Below, in pieces: positions 17,726 to 27,740 of a stretch of 64,000 nucleotides of DNA. Source of the stretch: Bog-257 sp963834135 (GTDB lineage Bacteria; Acidobacteriota; Terriglobia; Terriglobales; Acidobacteriaceae); assembly GCA_963834135.1 (NCBI GenBank), contig CAWIAN010000013.1, positions 186,001 through 250,000 on the forward strand. The letters run 5' to 3'. The position numbers and the translations under genes were made by a program. Numbering within the stretch: the first letter of the stretch is position 1; each line of letters begins with the position of its first letter. The notes below the pieces were generated by a model. That model had not been told where the DNA came from. It made no database searches and worked only from the letters and a program-made list of their open reading frames with translations.

Positions 17726-18270
17726 GCCACGCCAAGCTCTCACCACCTATTTACGGACTGCTGGCAGAGTTCGATACGCCGACAGAGTTGGTAAGCGCAA
17801 CCAAGGCTGCCTATTCGGCGGGCTATCGCAAGATGGAAGCGTATAGTCCGTTCCCTATCGAAGAGGCCAGCGAGGCGGTCGGCTTTCACAAGAGCCGTGT
17901 GCCCCTGATCGTGCTGATCGGCGGCCTGCTGGGCGGCGCTTCGGGTTTCGGCTTGCAGTACTGGATCAACTGCATTTCGTATCCTCTGAATATCGGCGGC
18001 AAGCCTTACCTGTCATGGCCGGCCTTCATCATTCCGACCTTCGAGCTGACGATTTTGTTTGCCGGACTGTGCGGCGCCTTCGGAATGTTCGCTTTGAACG
18101 GGTTGCCGATGCCCCATCATCCGCTGTTCAATGTCGACCGCTTTTCCATGGTGACGCGCGACAAGTTCTTCCTGTGCGTGGAAGCGGCCGACAGCAGGTT
18201 CGACATGATCAGGACGCAACAGTTTATGGAGAGCCTTAATCCGCGTTCGATTTCGGAGGTGCCGCATTAA
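17722..18270 (+). CDS. actD: Alternative complex III subunit ActD (DUF3341)
   Basis: A 182-residue protein with the DUF3341 pattern. The soluble N-terminal part YGLLAEFDTPTELVSATKAAYSAGYRKMEAYSPFPIEEASEA is followed by two membrane helices (about 55-78 and 95-125) and a short C-terminal domain, DKFFLCVEAADSRFD. Its role in the complex is structural. It overlaps actC by four bases. Confidence 0.92.
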   Translation: MSHAKLSPPIYGLLAEFDTPTELVSATKAAYSAGYRKMEAYSPFPIEEASEAVGFHKSRVPLIVLIGGLLGGASGFGLQYWINCISYPLNIGGKPYLSWPAFIIPTFELTILFAGLCGAFGMFALNGLPMPHHPLFNVDRFSMVTRDKFFLCVEAADSRFDMIRTQQFMESLNPRSISEVPH

Positions 18271-18307
18271 TCGGCTAGCACAAGTTAAGACGGCTTCCTC
18301 CGGGTCG

Positions 18308-19008
18308 GTGTCTTCGGGTGGAAGGTTGTGGCGCCAAAAGGCTCCCGCCTGCCTACTGGCGGCGGTTGCCCTGTTGCTGCTCGGCGGCTGTCGAGCCGAC
18401 ATGCAGAACCAGCCCTATGAGCGTCCCCTGGTGGCAAGCGACTTCTACGCCGATCATCGTTCGGCGCGTCCCATCATCGCGGGCACGGTGGCCCGTGGAC
18501 ATCTGGATGCCGACACCTATTTTTATACGGGCAAGATCGGCAGCAATGACGGCGACTATCTTCCGTTCCCGGCAACCCAACAGGTTCTGGAACGCGGCCA
18601 GCAGCGCTTCAACATTTACTGCGCGCCTTGCCACGGCGAACTTGGCGACGGCAACGGCATGATCGTGCAGCGCGGTTACAAGCAGCCGCCGTCGTATCAC
18701 ATCGAGCGTTTGCGCAAAGCCCCGATCGGCTATTTCTTTGACGTGATGACCAATGGTTACGGCGCCATGCCCGACTATTCGCAGCAAGTACCGCCGGCGG
18801 ACCGCTGGGCCATCGCGGCTTACATTCGCGCGTTGCAGTTGAGCCAGCATGCCACGGAAGCGGATGTGCCGGCTGGAACGCAGATTGCCAAGACGCCGCC
18901 GGCCGGCGTCATCCTGAATCCGCCGTATGACACGCAGAATGTCCCAGCGGCCGCCTCGACTCCGCCTGATCCGGGTACACCGGCAGGTCCGGGAGGCGCA
19001 CAGAAGCA

Positions 19009-19012
<4 letters not shown>
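18308..19012 (+). CDS. actE: Alternative complex III subunit ActE, lipid-anchored monoheme cytochrome c
   Basis: A 234-residue protein with an N-terminal lipoprotein signal ending LLLLGGC (Cys28) and one heme site CAPCH (105-109). A likely distal Met lies in GYGAMPDYS. The C-terminal 30 residues are Pro/Ala-rich and disordered. It is the probable exit point for electrons to the oxidase. The GTG start is the best available, without a strong ribosome site; a TTG at 18326 is possible. The stop overlaps actF (ATGA). Confidence 0.9.
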
Positions 19013-20206
<1,194 letters not shown>

Positions 20207-20217
<11 letters not shown>

Positions 20218-20770
20218 TCACAATAATCGCGATGCTTTGCGGAACCCGCAGGTCGACTACGATCGTTCCGACCTTAGTCCAAGCGGCATTCTGTGGTTCC
20301 TGATCGGCCTGTTCATCTGCGGCGTTTTCATCGAGCTGGTGATCTGGGGAATGTTTCACTTCATGGCACGCAGCGAAATTCTCTTCGTGCAGGGCCAGAA
20401 GACTCCGATGACGGCGCAGAACTCGATCGACGACACCAAGTCGCGTTCGGTGTTGCAGAACACGCCCGGCGTGAACCTGAACGTGTTTCCTCATCCCCGC
20501 CTGCAAACGAATGACGCCGGCGAGATGACGCAGTACTTAAATTCCGAGAGCGATTTGCTGGAGACTAAGCAGCCGTTTACGGATTCCACCGGTGCGGTGC
20601 ATATTCCGATTTCGATGGCCATGCAGTTGATTGCGGAAAGAGGATTGCCGGTGCGTCCGAAGTCTCCGCCACCAGACTTTAACGGTGGGGCGGTTGCAGG
20701 GGACCCGGGAATGCAGAACCAAGCGCCAGGCTCTATGCCTTCAGAGGGCGTAGGCCAGCAGGCGAAGTAG
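20207..20770 (+). CDS. Unassigned single-helix membrane protein within the act/cox cluster
   Basis: A 187-residue protein I cannot assign. One membrane helix (ILWFLIGLFICGVFIELVIWGMF, about 27-49) is followed by a hydrophilic domain with TDSTGAVHIPISMAMQLIAERGLP near 145-165 and a Pro/Gly/Gln-rich tail. The STGAVHIPI..AM..I..RGLP pattern recurs in proteins encoded next to ActF and cytochrome oxidases, so it is probably an accessory subunit or assembly factor. The ATG after CAAGGATCGGG is favoured over an in-frame codon inside actF. Confidence 0.75.
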
Positions 20771-20792
20771 CAGCTTTGTAGCAAGCGCCCTG

Positions 20793-21710
20793 ATGCGCAG
20801 AAAGCAGATGCAGAAGGTAGTGAAGTTTTTGAAACAACTCGTAATGGGCTGGATGCTGTTGGCGACTGCGTGCGCTTTCGCCCAGCCACCGTCCAGCTTC
20901 ATGGATCAGAAGACCGGGACGGCCTCGCAGGTCAGTCCGCCCGAATTTAAGGACATCGGCATCGATCAGCGGCTGAATCAACAGTTGCCGCTCGATCTGC
21001 AATTCAAAGATGAGACAGGGAAGACCGTAAGGCTGGGCGACTATTTCGAATCTGGGCGTCCGGTGATTTTGAATCTCGTCTACTACTCGTGCCCGATGTT
21101 GTGTGGCGAGGAATTAGCGGGTGAGGCCAGCGCCCTGGGAATGCTGAAGTTCACGCCGGGCAATCAGTATGAAGTTGTCTCGGTAAGCATCGATCCCAAA
21201 GACACGCCGGCCGATGCGGCAGCCAAGAAGAAGATGTATGTGGATCGCGTCAACGAGCACCTGGATTCCAAGATGGACGGCGCGGGCTGGCACTTCCTGA
21301 CCGGGCAGCAGCCAGAGATCAACCAATTGGCGGAGGCGGTAGGGTTTCACTATCGTTACGATCCGCAGACCAAGCAATACATTCATGCCACTGGCCTGAC
21401 CATCGTGACGCCGGCCGGCAAGATTGCTCAGTATTACTACGGGGTAGAGTTTTCGCCCCGCGACATTCGCCTCGGCGTGATTGAAGCCTCCCACGACAAG
21501 ATTGGAAACGTGGTCGACGAGGTGTTGCTGTACTGCTGTAAGTACGATCCGAAAACCGGACGATACGGCGCGGTAATCGCCAACATCATGCGCTTGGCCG
21601 GAGGCGCCACCATACTGATTCTCGGTGGAATGATCCTGGTGATGTTCCGGCATGAGTCGCACGGCAACCAAGATCCGCAGGACGGCAAAAAGGAAACAGG
21701 ACGGGCCTGA
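20793..21710 (+). CDS. sco: SCO1/SenC-type copper chaperone
   Basis: SCO proteins deliver copper to the CuA site of cytochrome oxidase subunit II. This 305-residue protein has a signal peptide (MGWMLLATACAFAQ), the thioredoxin-fold copper motif CPMLC (C100, C104), and a distal histidine in QYIHATGLTIV near 200. It also has a C-terminal membrane helix (GGATILILGGMILVMF), unusual for SCO proteins, which are commonly anchored at the N-terminus. It lies just before coxB, its expected target. Confidence 0.92.
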   Translation: MRRKQMQKVVKFLKQLVMGWMLLATACAFAQPPSSFMDQKTGTASQVSPPEFKDIGIDQRLNQQLPLDLQFKDETGKTVRLGDYFESGRPVILNLVYYSCPMLCGEELAGEASALGMLKFTPGNQYEVVSVSIDPKDTPADAAAKKKMYVDRVNEHLDSKMDGAGWHFLTGQQPEINQLAEAVGFHYRYDPQTKQYIHATGLTIVTPAGKIAQYYYGVEFSPRDIRLGVIEASHDKIGNVVDEVLLYCCKYDPKTGRYGAVIANIMRLAGGATILILGGMILVMFRHESHGNQDPQDGKKETGRA

Positions 21711-21714
21711 TCAT

Positions 21715-22686
21715 ATGTGGCAGAACTTACCACTCTTTCCCCCGCGCGCCTCGGCACTGGCATGGCAGGTGGATGGTCTTTATTTCTTGCTGATCGGAGT
21801 GTCGGCATTTTTCACAATACTGATCTTCCTGCTCATCTTCGTCTTTGCGATCAAGTACCGCCGCTCGGTGCATCCGCATCCGGTGCAGATTGAAGGCTCG
21901 CTGCCGCTGGAGTTGACCTGGACGCTGATTCCGCTGGGTATCTGCATGATCTTTTTTGCCTGGGGTTCGCTGATCTACTTCCAGGAGGCGCGTCCGCCCA
22001 AGGGTGCGATGGAAGTCTACGTCGTCGGCAAGCAGTGGATGTGGAAGTTCGAGCATGAGACCGGACAGCGCGAGATCGACCAACTGCACGTGCCGGTGGG
22101 ACGCGATGTGAAGCTGGTGATGAGTTCGCAGGATGCGATCCACAGCTTCTTTGTGCCGGCCTTCCGAGTTAAGGCTGATGTGCTTCCCGGCCGATTTACT
22201 CAGCTCTGGTTCCGGGCTACGAAGACTGGTACGTATCACTTGTTCTGTTCGCAGTATTGCGGAACCGATCACTCGGGCATGATCGGCCAAGTCATCGTGA
22301 TGGAGCCGACCGCTTATCAGGCATGGCTTACCGAAGGCGGCGCCACCGGCACCCTGGCGTCCAATGGGCAGCAACTCTTCCAGCAGCTGGCCTGTTCCAC
22401 CTGCCATCGTTCCGACCAGCAGGGACGCGGTCCCAACCTGGGCGGCCTCTATGGCAAGCAGGTGCAACTGGATGACGGCCGCAGTGTCGTGGCCGATGAA
22501 AATTATATTCGCGCATCCATACTGAGTCCCGGCGCGCAGGTTCCCGCAGGCTTTAAGCCCATCATGCCGAGCTATCAGGGCCAGATTTCAGAAGACAATC
22601 TGATGGCTCTGGTGGCGTACGTGAAGTCGCTGGCGCAACCACAACAGCCGAGCAATCGGCCTCTTGAGACGTCGAGCGTGCAATAG
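21715..22686 (+). CDS. coxB: Cytochrome c oxidase subunit II with fused cytochrome c domain (caa3 type)
   Basis: A 323-residue subunit II. It has two N-terminal membrane helices (about 22-48 and 67-88) and a cupredoxin domain with CuA ligands H143, C178, C182, H186 and M189 (CSQYCGTDHSGM). The middle residue of the CuA loop is Gln rather than Glu, which is tolerable because that ligand is a backbone carbonyl. A C-terminal cytochrome c domain follows with CSTCH (227-231) and a distal Met in KPIMPSY. The fusion removes the need for a soluble cytochrome c and fits direct transfer from ActE/ActA. The ATG at 21715 lies four bases after the sco stop. Confidence 0.95.
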   Translation: MWQNLPLFPPRASALAWQVDGLYFLLIGVSAFFTILIFLLIFVFAIKYRRSVHPHPVQIEGSLPLELTWTLIPLGICMIFFAWGSLIYFQEARPPKGAMEVYVVGKQWMWKFEHETGQREIDQLHVPVGRDVKLVMSSQDAIHSFFVPAFRVKADVLPGRFTQLWFRATKTGTYHLFCSQYCGTDHSGMIGQVIVMEPTAYQAWLTEGGATGTLASNGQQLFQQLACSTCHRSDQQGRGPNLGGLYGKQVQLDDGRSVVADENYIRASILSPGAQVPAGFKPIMPSYQGQISEDNLMALVAYVKSLAQPQQPSNRPLETSSVQ

Positions 22687-22716
22687 CTGTAAAGGCTAGA
22701 CCCGAAGGTGTGTGAC

Positions 22717-24348
22717 ATGGCAACCGCTGTACAGACTGTCGAGCGCGAGAATTACATCAATTCGAACTATGGGATCAAGTCGTGGCTGCTGACGACGGAT
22801 CACAAGCGTATTGCGCTGCTCTATCTCATTTCCATCACCGCCATGTTCTGGATCGGCGGCTTCTTCGCGATGATGATCCGCCTGGAGCTGCTGACTCCGG
22901 CGGGCGACCTGGTTTCGTCCGACACGTACAACAAGCTGTTCACGATGCACGGGATCATCATGGTGTTCTTCTTCCTGATCCCGTCCGTGCCGGCCGTCAT
23001 CGGCAATTTTGTGATTCCACTGATGGTGGGCGCGAAGGACCTGGCGTTTCCGCGCATTAACCTGCTGAGCTGGTACATCTACATGGCCGGCGCCATCACC
23101 GCGCTGGTTGCCATGGTGACCGGCGGAGTCGATACCGGTTGGACCTTCTACACACCGTTCAGCACCACCTACTCGAATACGCACGTGATCGGCGCTGCCA
23201 TCGGCATCTTCATCGCCGGATTCTCATCGATCTTCACCGGCCTGAACTTCATCGTCACCATCCACCGTATGCGCGCTCCCGGGCTGACCTGGCGCCGCCT
23301 GCCGCTGTTCTGCTGGTCGAACTACGCTGCCGCACTGATCATGGTGCTGGGCACGCCGGTCATCGCCATCACGCTGCTGCTGGTTGCACTCGAGCGCGCG
23401 TTTAACATCGGCGTCTTCAATCCGCAACTGGGCGGCGATCCGCTTCTGTTCCAGCACTTGTTCTGGTTCTACTCGCATCCGGCCGTCTACATCATGATCT
23501 TGCCCGGCATGGGCGTGATCAGCGAGGTAGTCACCTGCTTTTCGCGCAAGCGCGCCTTCGGTTACGAGTTCGTTGCCCTGGCGTCCATCGCCATCGCGGT
23601 TCTCGGCTTCCTGGTGTGGGCGCATCATATGTTCGTCGCCGGCATCTCGGTCTATGCCGCGCTGGTCTTCTCGCTGTTGAGCTATCTGGTGGCAATTCCG
23701 TCGGCGGTCAAGGTCTTTAACTGGACAGCCACCATGTATAAGGGGTCGATACGTTACGAGACCCCAATGCTGTACGCCTTCGGCTTCATCGGCCTGTTCA
23801 CCATCGGCGGCCTGACTGGCGTCTTCCTGGCTTCGCTGGGACTTGATGTCCACGTCCACGACACCTACTTTGTGGTAGCTCACTTCCACTACGTCATGGT
23901 GGGAGGCATGGTCATGGCGTACATGGCCGGGCTCCACTTCTGGTGGCCGAAGATCACGGGACGAATGTATCCCGAGGCGTTTGCCAAACTCTCCGCACTG
24001 CTGGTGTTTGTCGGATTCAACACCACGTTCTTCCCGCAGTTCATCGCGGGTTACATGGGCATGCCGCGCCGCTACCATGCGTATCCGCCGGAGTTCCAGG
24101 TGCTGAACGTGCTGTCGACCGCAGGCGCGTCTATCCTCGCCGTGGGCTACGTGATGCCGATGATTTACTTCCTGTGGTCGCTGCGTTACGGAGAGCAGGC
24201 GCCGCCGAATCCGTGGAATGCCGTGGGACTGGAGTGGATGACACCGTCTCCGCCGCCAACGCACAACTTCGACGAGACTCCTATTGTGACGTGGGAGGCT
24301 TACGACTACGAGCACCAGCCGCAAGAGGAGGTCACCGTTGGCCACTAG
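22717..24348 (+). CDS. coxA: Cytochrome c oxidase subunit I, A2-type
   Basis: The catalytic heme-copper subunit, 543 residues with twelve helices. Landmarks are the heme a ligand in TMHGIIM (H79), the CuB ligand and cross-linked Tyr in SHPAVY (H254, Y258), WAHHMF (two CuB His), and VHDTYFVVAHFHYV (heme ligands). The D-channel entrance is present (GAKDLAFPRIN, D108/N115). The helix-VI Glu is absent and replaced by the Tyr-Ser motif YSHPAV, diagnostic of A2-type oxidases such as those of Rhodothermus and Thermus. The ATG after GAAGG is preferred over a GTG nine bases upstream. Confidence 0.96.
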   Translation: MATAVQTVERENYINSNYGIKSWLLTTDHKRIALLYLISITAMFWIGGFFAMMIRLELLTPAGDLVSSDTYNKLFTMHGIIMVFFFLIPSVPAVIGNFVIPLMVGAKDLAFPRINLLSWYIYMAGAITALVAMVTGGVDTGWTFYTPFSTTYSNTHVIGAAIGIFIAGFSSIFTGLNFIVTIHRMRAPGLTWRRLPLFCWSNYAAALIMVLGTPVIAITLLLVALERAFNIGVFNPQLGGDPLLFQHLFWFYSHPAVYIMILPGMGVISEVVTCFSRKRAFGYEFVALASIAIAVLGFLVWAHHMFVAGISVYAALVFSLLSYLVAIPSAVKVFNWTATMYKGSIRYETPMLYAFGFIGLFTIGGLTGVFLASLGLDVHVHDTYFVVAHFHYVMVGGMVMAYMAGLHFWWPKITGRMYPEAFAKLSALLVFVGFNTTFFPQFIAGYMGMPRRYHAYPPEFQVLNVLSTAGASILAVGYVMPMIYFLWSLRYGEQAPPNPWNAVGLEWMTPSPPPTHNFDETPIVTWEAYDYEHQPQEEVTVGH

Positions 24349-25021
24349 CGATATCCAGATCGCTGAGCACGCGCTGCAACATCATTTCGCTGACATGGAG
24401 CAGCAGCGGGAGACGTCCACCTTCGGCATGTGGATGTTCCTTTTGACCGAAATCATGTTCTTCGGCGGGCTGTTCTGCGCCTACCTGGTGTACCGTGCCT
24501 CCTACTACCAGGCGTTTGTCGAAGGCAGCCAGAAGATGAACATCGCCCTCGGCGCCACCAACACCGCGGTGCTGATTTGCAGCTCGCTGTCGATGGCGCT
24601 GGCGGTGCGTTGCGCTCAGCTGGGCAAGACCAAGATGATGGCTATCCTGCTGGTCATCACCATCATCTTCGGCTTCGGATTTCTCGGCATCAAGGCAATC
24701 GAGTACCACGAACACTGGGAGAACCATGAGTTCCCGGGCCCGAACTTCCACTTCCAGACCATCGACAAGAAGCCCCCAGTCGATGCGCAGCATACCGAGA
24801 TCTACTTCTCGCTCTACTGGGCGATGACCGGATTGCACGCGCTGCACATGATCATCGGCATCGGCCTGGTGACGTGGATTGTGATTGCCGGACTGATGGG
24901 TGCCTATAGCCCCGCGTATTACAGTCCAGTGGAAAATGTCGGGCTGTATTGGCACTTCGTCGACCTGGTGTGGATCTATTTATTCCCGCTGCTCTATTTG
25001 ATCAGCAAGAAGCATGGTTAA
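24338..25021 (+). CDS. coxC: Cytochrome c oxidase subunit III
   Basis: A 227-residue, five-helix subunit III. Typical features are FGMWMFLLTEIMFFGGLFCAYLVYR, the EHWENHEFPGPNF loop, LYWAMTGLHALHMIIG and YWHFVDLVWIYLFPLLYL. It stabilises the catalytic subunit. The TTG start has a strong AAGAGGAGG ribosome site inside the end of coxA and overlaps coxA by 11 bases. Confidence 0.95.
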   Translation: MATSDIQIAEHALQHHFADMEQQRETSTFGMWMFLLTEIMFFGGLFCAYLVYRASYYQAFVEGSQKMNIALGATNTAVLICSSLSMALAVRCAQLGKTKMMAILLVITIIFGFGFLGIKAIEYHEHWENHEFPGPNFHFQTIDKKPPVDAQHTEIYFSLYWAMTGLHALHMIIGIGLVTWIVIAGLMGAYSPAYYSPVENVGLYWHFVDLVWIYLFPLLYLISKKHG

Positions 25022-25024
25022 ACG

Positions 25025-25378
25025 ATGAAACACGGCGAACCTCAATTCCATCCTGGCTCAAACCAGGAACATTTCGATTACACCTCGCACCTGGCGCCTA
25101 TCAGCATGTATGTGGGGATCTGGGCGGCGCTGATGGTTTTCACCGGCCTGACGGTGTTTGCTGCTTCGGTCGAGTTGGGCATTTTCAACATCGTCGTGGC
25201 GCTGCTGATCGCAACCATCAAGGGCACGCTGGTGGTGCTGTTCTTTATGCACCTGCGCTACAGCACCAAGCTGACCATGGTCACCGTGGTGGCGGCCATT
25301 TTCTTCCTGCTGATCATGTTCTCGCTCAGCATGACCGACTATCTGACGCGCGGCTGGGAAACTTATATCGCCCATTGA
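25025..25378 (+). CDS. coxD: Cytochrome c oxidase subunit IV, prokaryotic type
   Basis: A 117-residue protein with three hydrophobic helices. The helix 2/3 motif IATIKGTLVVLFFMHLRYS is the hallmark of the prokaryotic subunit IV family. It starts three bases after coxC and is the last gene of the cluster, followed at once by a terminator. Confidence 0.93.
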   Translation: MKHGEPQFHPGSNQEHFDYTSHLAPISMYVGIWAALMVFTGLTVFAASVELGIFNIVVALLIATIKGTLVVLFFMHLRYSTKLTMVTVVAAIFFLLIMFSLSMTDYLTRGWETYIAH

Positions 25379-25402
25379 GGTAGCCGTTATTGCCCTCTCG
25401 CT

Positions 25403-25434
25403 GGCGCTCCGATTCGAGGAGCGCCTTTGTTTTT
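25403..25434 (+). terminator. Terminator of the act/cox cluster
   Basis: GGCGCTCC, a seven-base loop, then GGAGCGCC followed by TTTGTTTTT. It lies 25 bases after coxD. Confidence 0.85.
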
Positions 25435-25454
25435 CCTGGGACGAACTTCTTAAT

Positions 25455-25508
25455 TCCCACATTGTGGTACACAAGCAGAATCTGACGGCTTTGTCCCACA
25501 ATGTGGGA
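25455..25508. promoter_or_regulatory. Two palindromic sites TCCCACA-n-TGTGG(G/T)A
   Basis: TCCCACATTGTGGTA (25455-25469) and the perfect 15-bp palindrome TCCCACAATGTGGGA (25494-25508) have centres 39 bp apart. The second is bracketed by CAGAATC (25476) and GATTCTG (25507). Paired sites of this kind usually bind a dimeric regulator. They lie between the cox terminator and phoB. Confidence 0.55.
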
Positions 25509-25559
25509 TTCTGAAGGGGGTGAGACTTAAGGAGCCGATCGTCCCCTTTCGCTCCAACT

Positions 25560-25591
25560 TTCATCATCCTTTAACACGGGTACATGTACCC
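25560..25591. promoter_or_regulatory. phoB upstream region: 11-bp-phased TTCA/TTAA and 14-bp palindrome
   Basis: TTCA at 25560 and TTAA at 25571 share the 11-bp phase of the Pho-box-like repeats upstream of phoU and pstS. They are followed directly by the perfect palindrome GGGTACATGTACCC (25578-25591). The ATG inside the palindrome (25584) is open to phoB but is less likely to be the start. Confidence 0.45.
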
Positions 25592-25637
25592 TGTAGTCGT
25601 GATTCCGACATATGACAGTCCTTCGCCCGCCGTCGGC

Positions 25638-25643
25638 TACAAT
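25638..25643 (+). promoter_or_regulatory. Putative -10 box for a leaderless phoB transcript
   Basis: TACAAT ends six bases before the phoB GTG, and no Shine-Dalgarno precedes that GTG. The geometry places +1 at or next to the start codon. The -35 match is weak. Confidence 0.4.
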
Positions 25644-25649
25644 ACAGCC

Positions 25650-26345
25650 GTGAAGCAAAACATCTTTGCCGTGGAAGACGACACCGATATTTCCCGGCTG
25701 GTACGTCACCATCTGGAAGCATCGGGCTACACCGTCCGTACCTTTGCGACGACTGCCGGTGTAATTGCCGAGGCCGAGAAGCAAGCGCCGGCGCTCTTCC
25801 TGCTGGACATCATGGTGCCGGGCGGCGATGGCCTGGAGCTGTGCCGCCGCATCCGCCAGACTTCTTCGCTGGCTATGATTCCGGTGATCTTCCTCACCGC
25901 CAAGGTCAGCGAGTCGGACCGCGTGATTGGTTTGGAACTGGGCGCGGACGATTACATCCCTAAGCCGTTTAGCCCGCGCGAATTGGTGGCGCGTGTGCGC
26001 GCCGTGCTACGGCGCTTTGAGCGTCCCTTGGCTCCAGCCATCGTCAAAGCCGGCGATATCGAGATCGATAGCGGCGGCATGACGCTGACGGTCCGCGGAC
26101 AACTTACGCAGACCACGGCAACCGAGTTCCGCCTGCTGGAGTACCTGGCGCGTCACCCGGGACGCGTCTTCACTCGCGATCAGTTGCTCGACGCCGTGTG
26201 GCGCGATACGCACTACGTCACGCCGCGTTCCGTGGACGTCTATGTGCGCCGCATTCGTGAGAAAATCGAGGAAAATCCGGACGAGCCGCGCTACCTCAAA
26301 ACCGTGCGCGGTGCAGGGTATCGCTTCGAAATACCCAAGTCCTGA
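25650..26345 (+). CDS. phoB: Phosphate regulon response regulator PhoB
   Basis: A 231-residue OmpR/PhoB-type regulator. The receiver domain has D10/D11, phospho-acceptor D53 (LLDIMVPGGDG), T83 and K105 (KPFSPREL). The C-terminal winged helix reads TATEFRLLEYLARHPGRVFTRDQLLDAVW..TPRSVDVYVRRIREKIE. It activates phosphate-starvation genes by binding 11-bp-phased direct repeats. Such repeats precede this gene and several pst genes here. The GTG at the usual family N-terminus (KQNIFAVEDD) is chosen over an ATG 66 bases earlier that lies in a palindrome. phoR follows after 12 bases. Confidence 0.92.
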   Translation: MKQNIFAVEDDTDISRLVRHHLEASGYTVRTFATTAGVIAEAEKQAPALFLLDIMVPGGDGLELCRRIRQTSSLAMIPVIFLTAKVSESDRVIGLELGADDYIPKPFSPRELVARVRAVLRRFERPLAPAIVKAGDIEIDSGGMTLTVRGQLTQTTATEFRLLEYLARHPGRVFTRDQLLDAVWRDTHYVTPRSVDVYVRRIREKIEENPDEPRYLKTVRGAGYRFEIPKS

Positions 26346-26357
26346 CGAGCTCCCACA

Positions 26358-27740
26358 GTGAAGAGCCGCATCTTCGTTAAGCTGTTTGTCGCAGCCCTGG
26401 TGGTTATCGCCGCCTGCACGATCTCGCTGGACATGCTCATCCATAAAGCCTGGGAGAACATGCTGCGCCGCGAAATCGATACTTCGCTGCGACAGAAGAC
26501 GCAGATGTTCGCGCTCCGGGTGGAGGCGACTCCGCAGGAGTCTCTGCAGCAGATTGCCGAACAGACATCGCAAGCCGCGGGAACCCGCATTACCATCATC
26601 GACTCCTCCGGCAAGGTTCTTGCCGACACCGAAGCCGACCCCGACAGAATGGAAAATCACTCCGGCCGTCCGGAGTTCCTCGCTGCGTTGCACGGCCAGG
26701 TCGGCAGTGCCACTCGCGTCAGTAAAACGATTGGAGTTGAGCTGCTCTACGTCGCGGTTCCGATTCCCGGGGGCGCGGTGCGCATGGCCTATCCACTAAG
26801 TTCGATTCGCGAAGCCAATCGACAAATCCGCTGGGACCTCGCCGAAGCCTCCGCCGCTGCAGCGCTCCTGGCGCTGTTGCTGGCGTTCGCGGCGACCCAG
26901 TCGATTGGCCGAAGGCTGCTGCGCATCACCGATTTTGCGGAGCGGGTTGCGGCGGGCGATCTTTCGGCACGCATCCAGGAAGAGTCCAGCGACGAGATCG
27001 CGCACGTAGCTTCGGCGCTCGACAAAACTGCACGCAAGCTGGAAGAAGGATTTCGCGCTGTCGAGAACAGCCGCCAGACCCTGGAGACGCTGCTGAATTC
27101 GATGCAGGAGGCCGTGATTGCGGTCTCGCAGGATCAAATCGTGCTGTGGGCAAATCAGCGCATGGAGCGTTTACTGCCCAGCGGAATTCGCCTTGGTGCG
27201 CCCCTGGTACAGTCGGTGCGCGATCCCGAGATTCTGGCATCGATCGACACGGCCATTACAACACGTGACGTCACCAAGGCCGCCGCCGCGAAGATTTTCT
27301 CCGGACGCATCTTCGATGTGACAGCCGCTCCCATGCCCGGCGGCGGGGCGGTGGCGGTGTTGCACGATCAGACCGAGATTGAGCGAGTGGAGAAAACCCG
27401 GCGCGACTTCATCGCCAACGTCTCTCACGAGCTGCGGACGCCGCTGACCTCGGTGCAGGGCTACGCGGAAACTCTCCTGGACAGCCGCAGCCTGCCCGAG
27501 AGTCTGCGGGAGTTTGTCGAGATCATTCGCAAGAACGCATCTCGCATGTCGCGCCTGACGGAAGACCTGCTGGTGCTGGCGCGTGTGGAGTCGGGCGAGC
27601 TGAAGCTTAACTTCCAGATCGCGATGCCGCAGGAGCTGCTGGAAGAAGCGGTGCAGACCTTTCAGGAGATCGCCGCCAGCCGGGGAATTGAGCTGTCGCG
27701 TGATGAACACCGCGAGCTCGGCGGTGTGGGTGGACCGTGA
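26358..27740 (+). CDS. phoR: Phosphate sensor kinase PhoR, N-terminal part (frameshifted)
   Basis: This frame encodes the first helix (VKLFVAALVVIAACTISLDML), a roughly 130-residue extracytoplasmic region and a second helix (about 165-185). These are followed by a HAMP linker, a PAS-like domain (LLNSMQEAVIAVSQDQIVLWANQ) and the HisKA box NVSHELRTPLTSVQGYAETLL (His near residue 356). The frame is lost after GIELSRDEH, and the ATP-binding domain continues in another frame (next entry). One extra base (or two lost) around 27690-27720 would explain it. It could be an assembly error, a real mutation or, less likely, a split kinase. Confidence 0.88.
   Translation: MKSRIFVKLFVAALVVIAACTISLDMLIHKAWENMLRREIDTSLRQKTQMFALRVEATPQESLQQIAEQTSQAAGTRITIIDSSGKVLADTEADPDRMENHSGRPEFLAALHGQVGSATRVSKTIGVELLYVAVPIPGGAVRMAYPLSSIREANRQIRWDLAEASAAAALLALLLAFAATQSIGRRLLRITDFAERVAAGDLSARIQEESSDEIAHVASALDKTARKLEEGFRAVENSRQTLETLLNSMQEAVIAVSQDQIVLWANQRMERLLPSGIRLGAPLVQSVRDPEILASIDTAITTRDVTKAAAAKIFSGRIFDVTAAPMPGGGAVAVLHDQTEIERVEKTRRDFIANVSHELRTPLTSVQGYAETLLDSRSLPESLREFVEIIRKNASRMSRLTEDLLVLARVESGELKLNFQIAMPQELLEEAVQTFQEIAASRGIELSRDEHRELGGVGGP

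Noticed and set aside
23224..24345. Long open frame on the minus strand opposite coxA
   Set aside because: It mirrors the GC-rich third positions of coxA, is full of Arg/His/Asp without any domain, and coxA is unmistakable.
27680..27740. Split two-gene PhoR as an intended arrangement
   Set aside because: The second piece has no ribosome site and the break is inside a linker; a frameshift is simpler, though not excluded.
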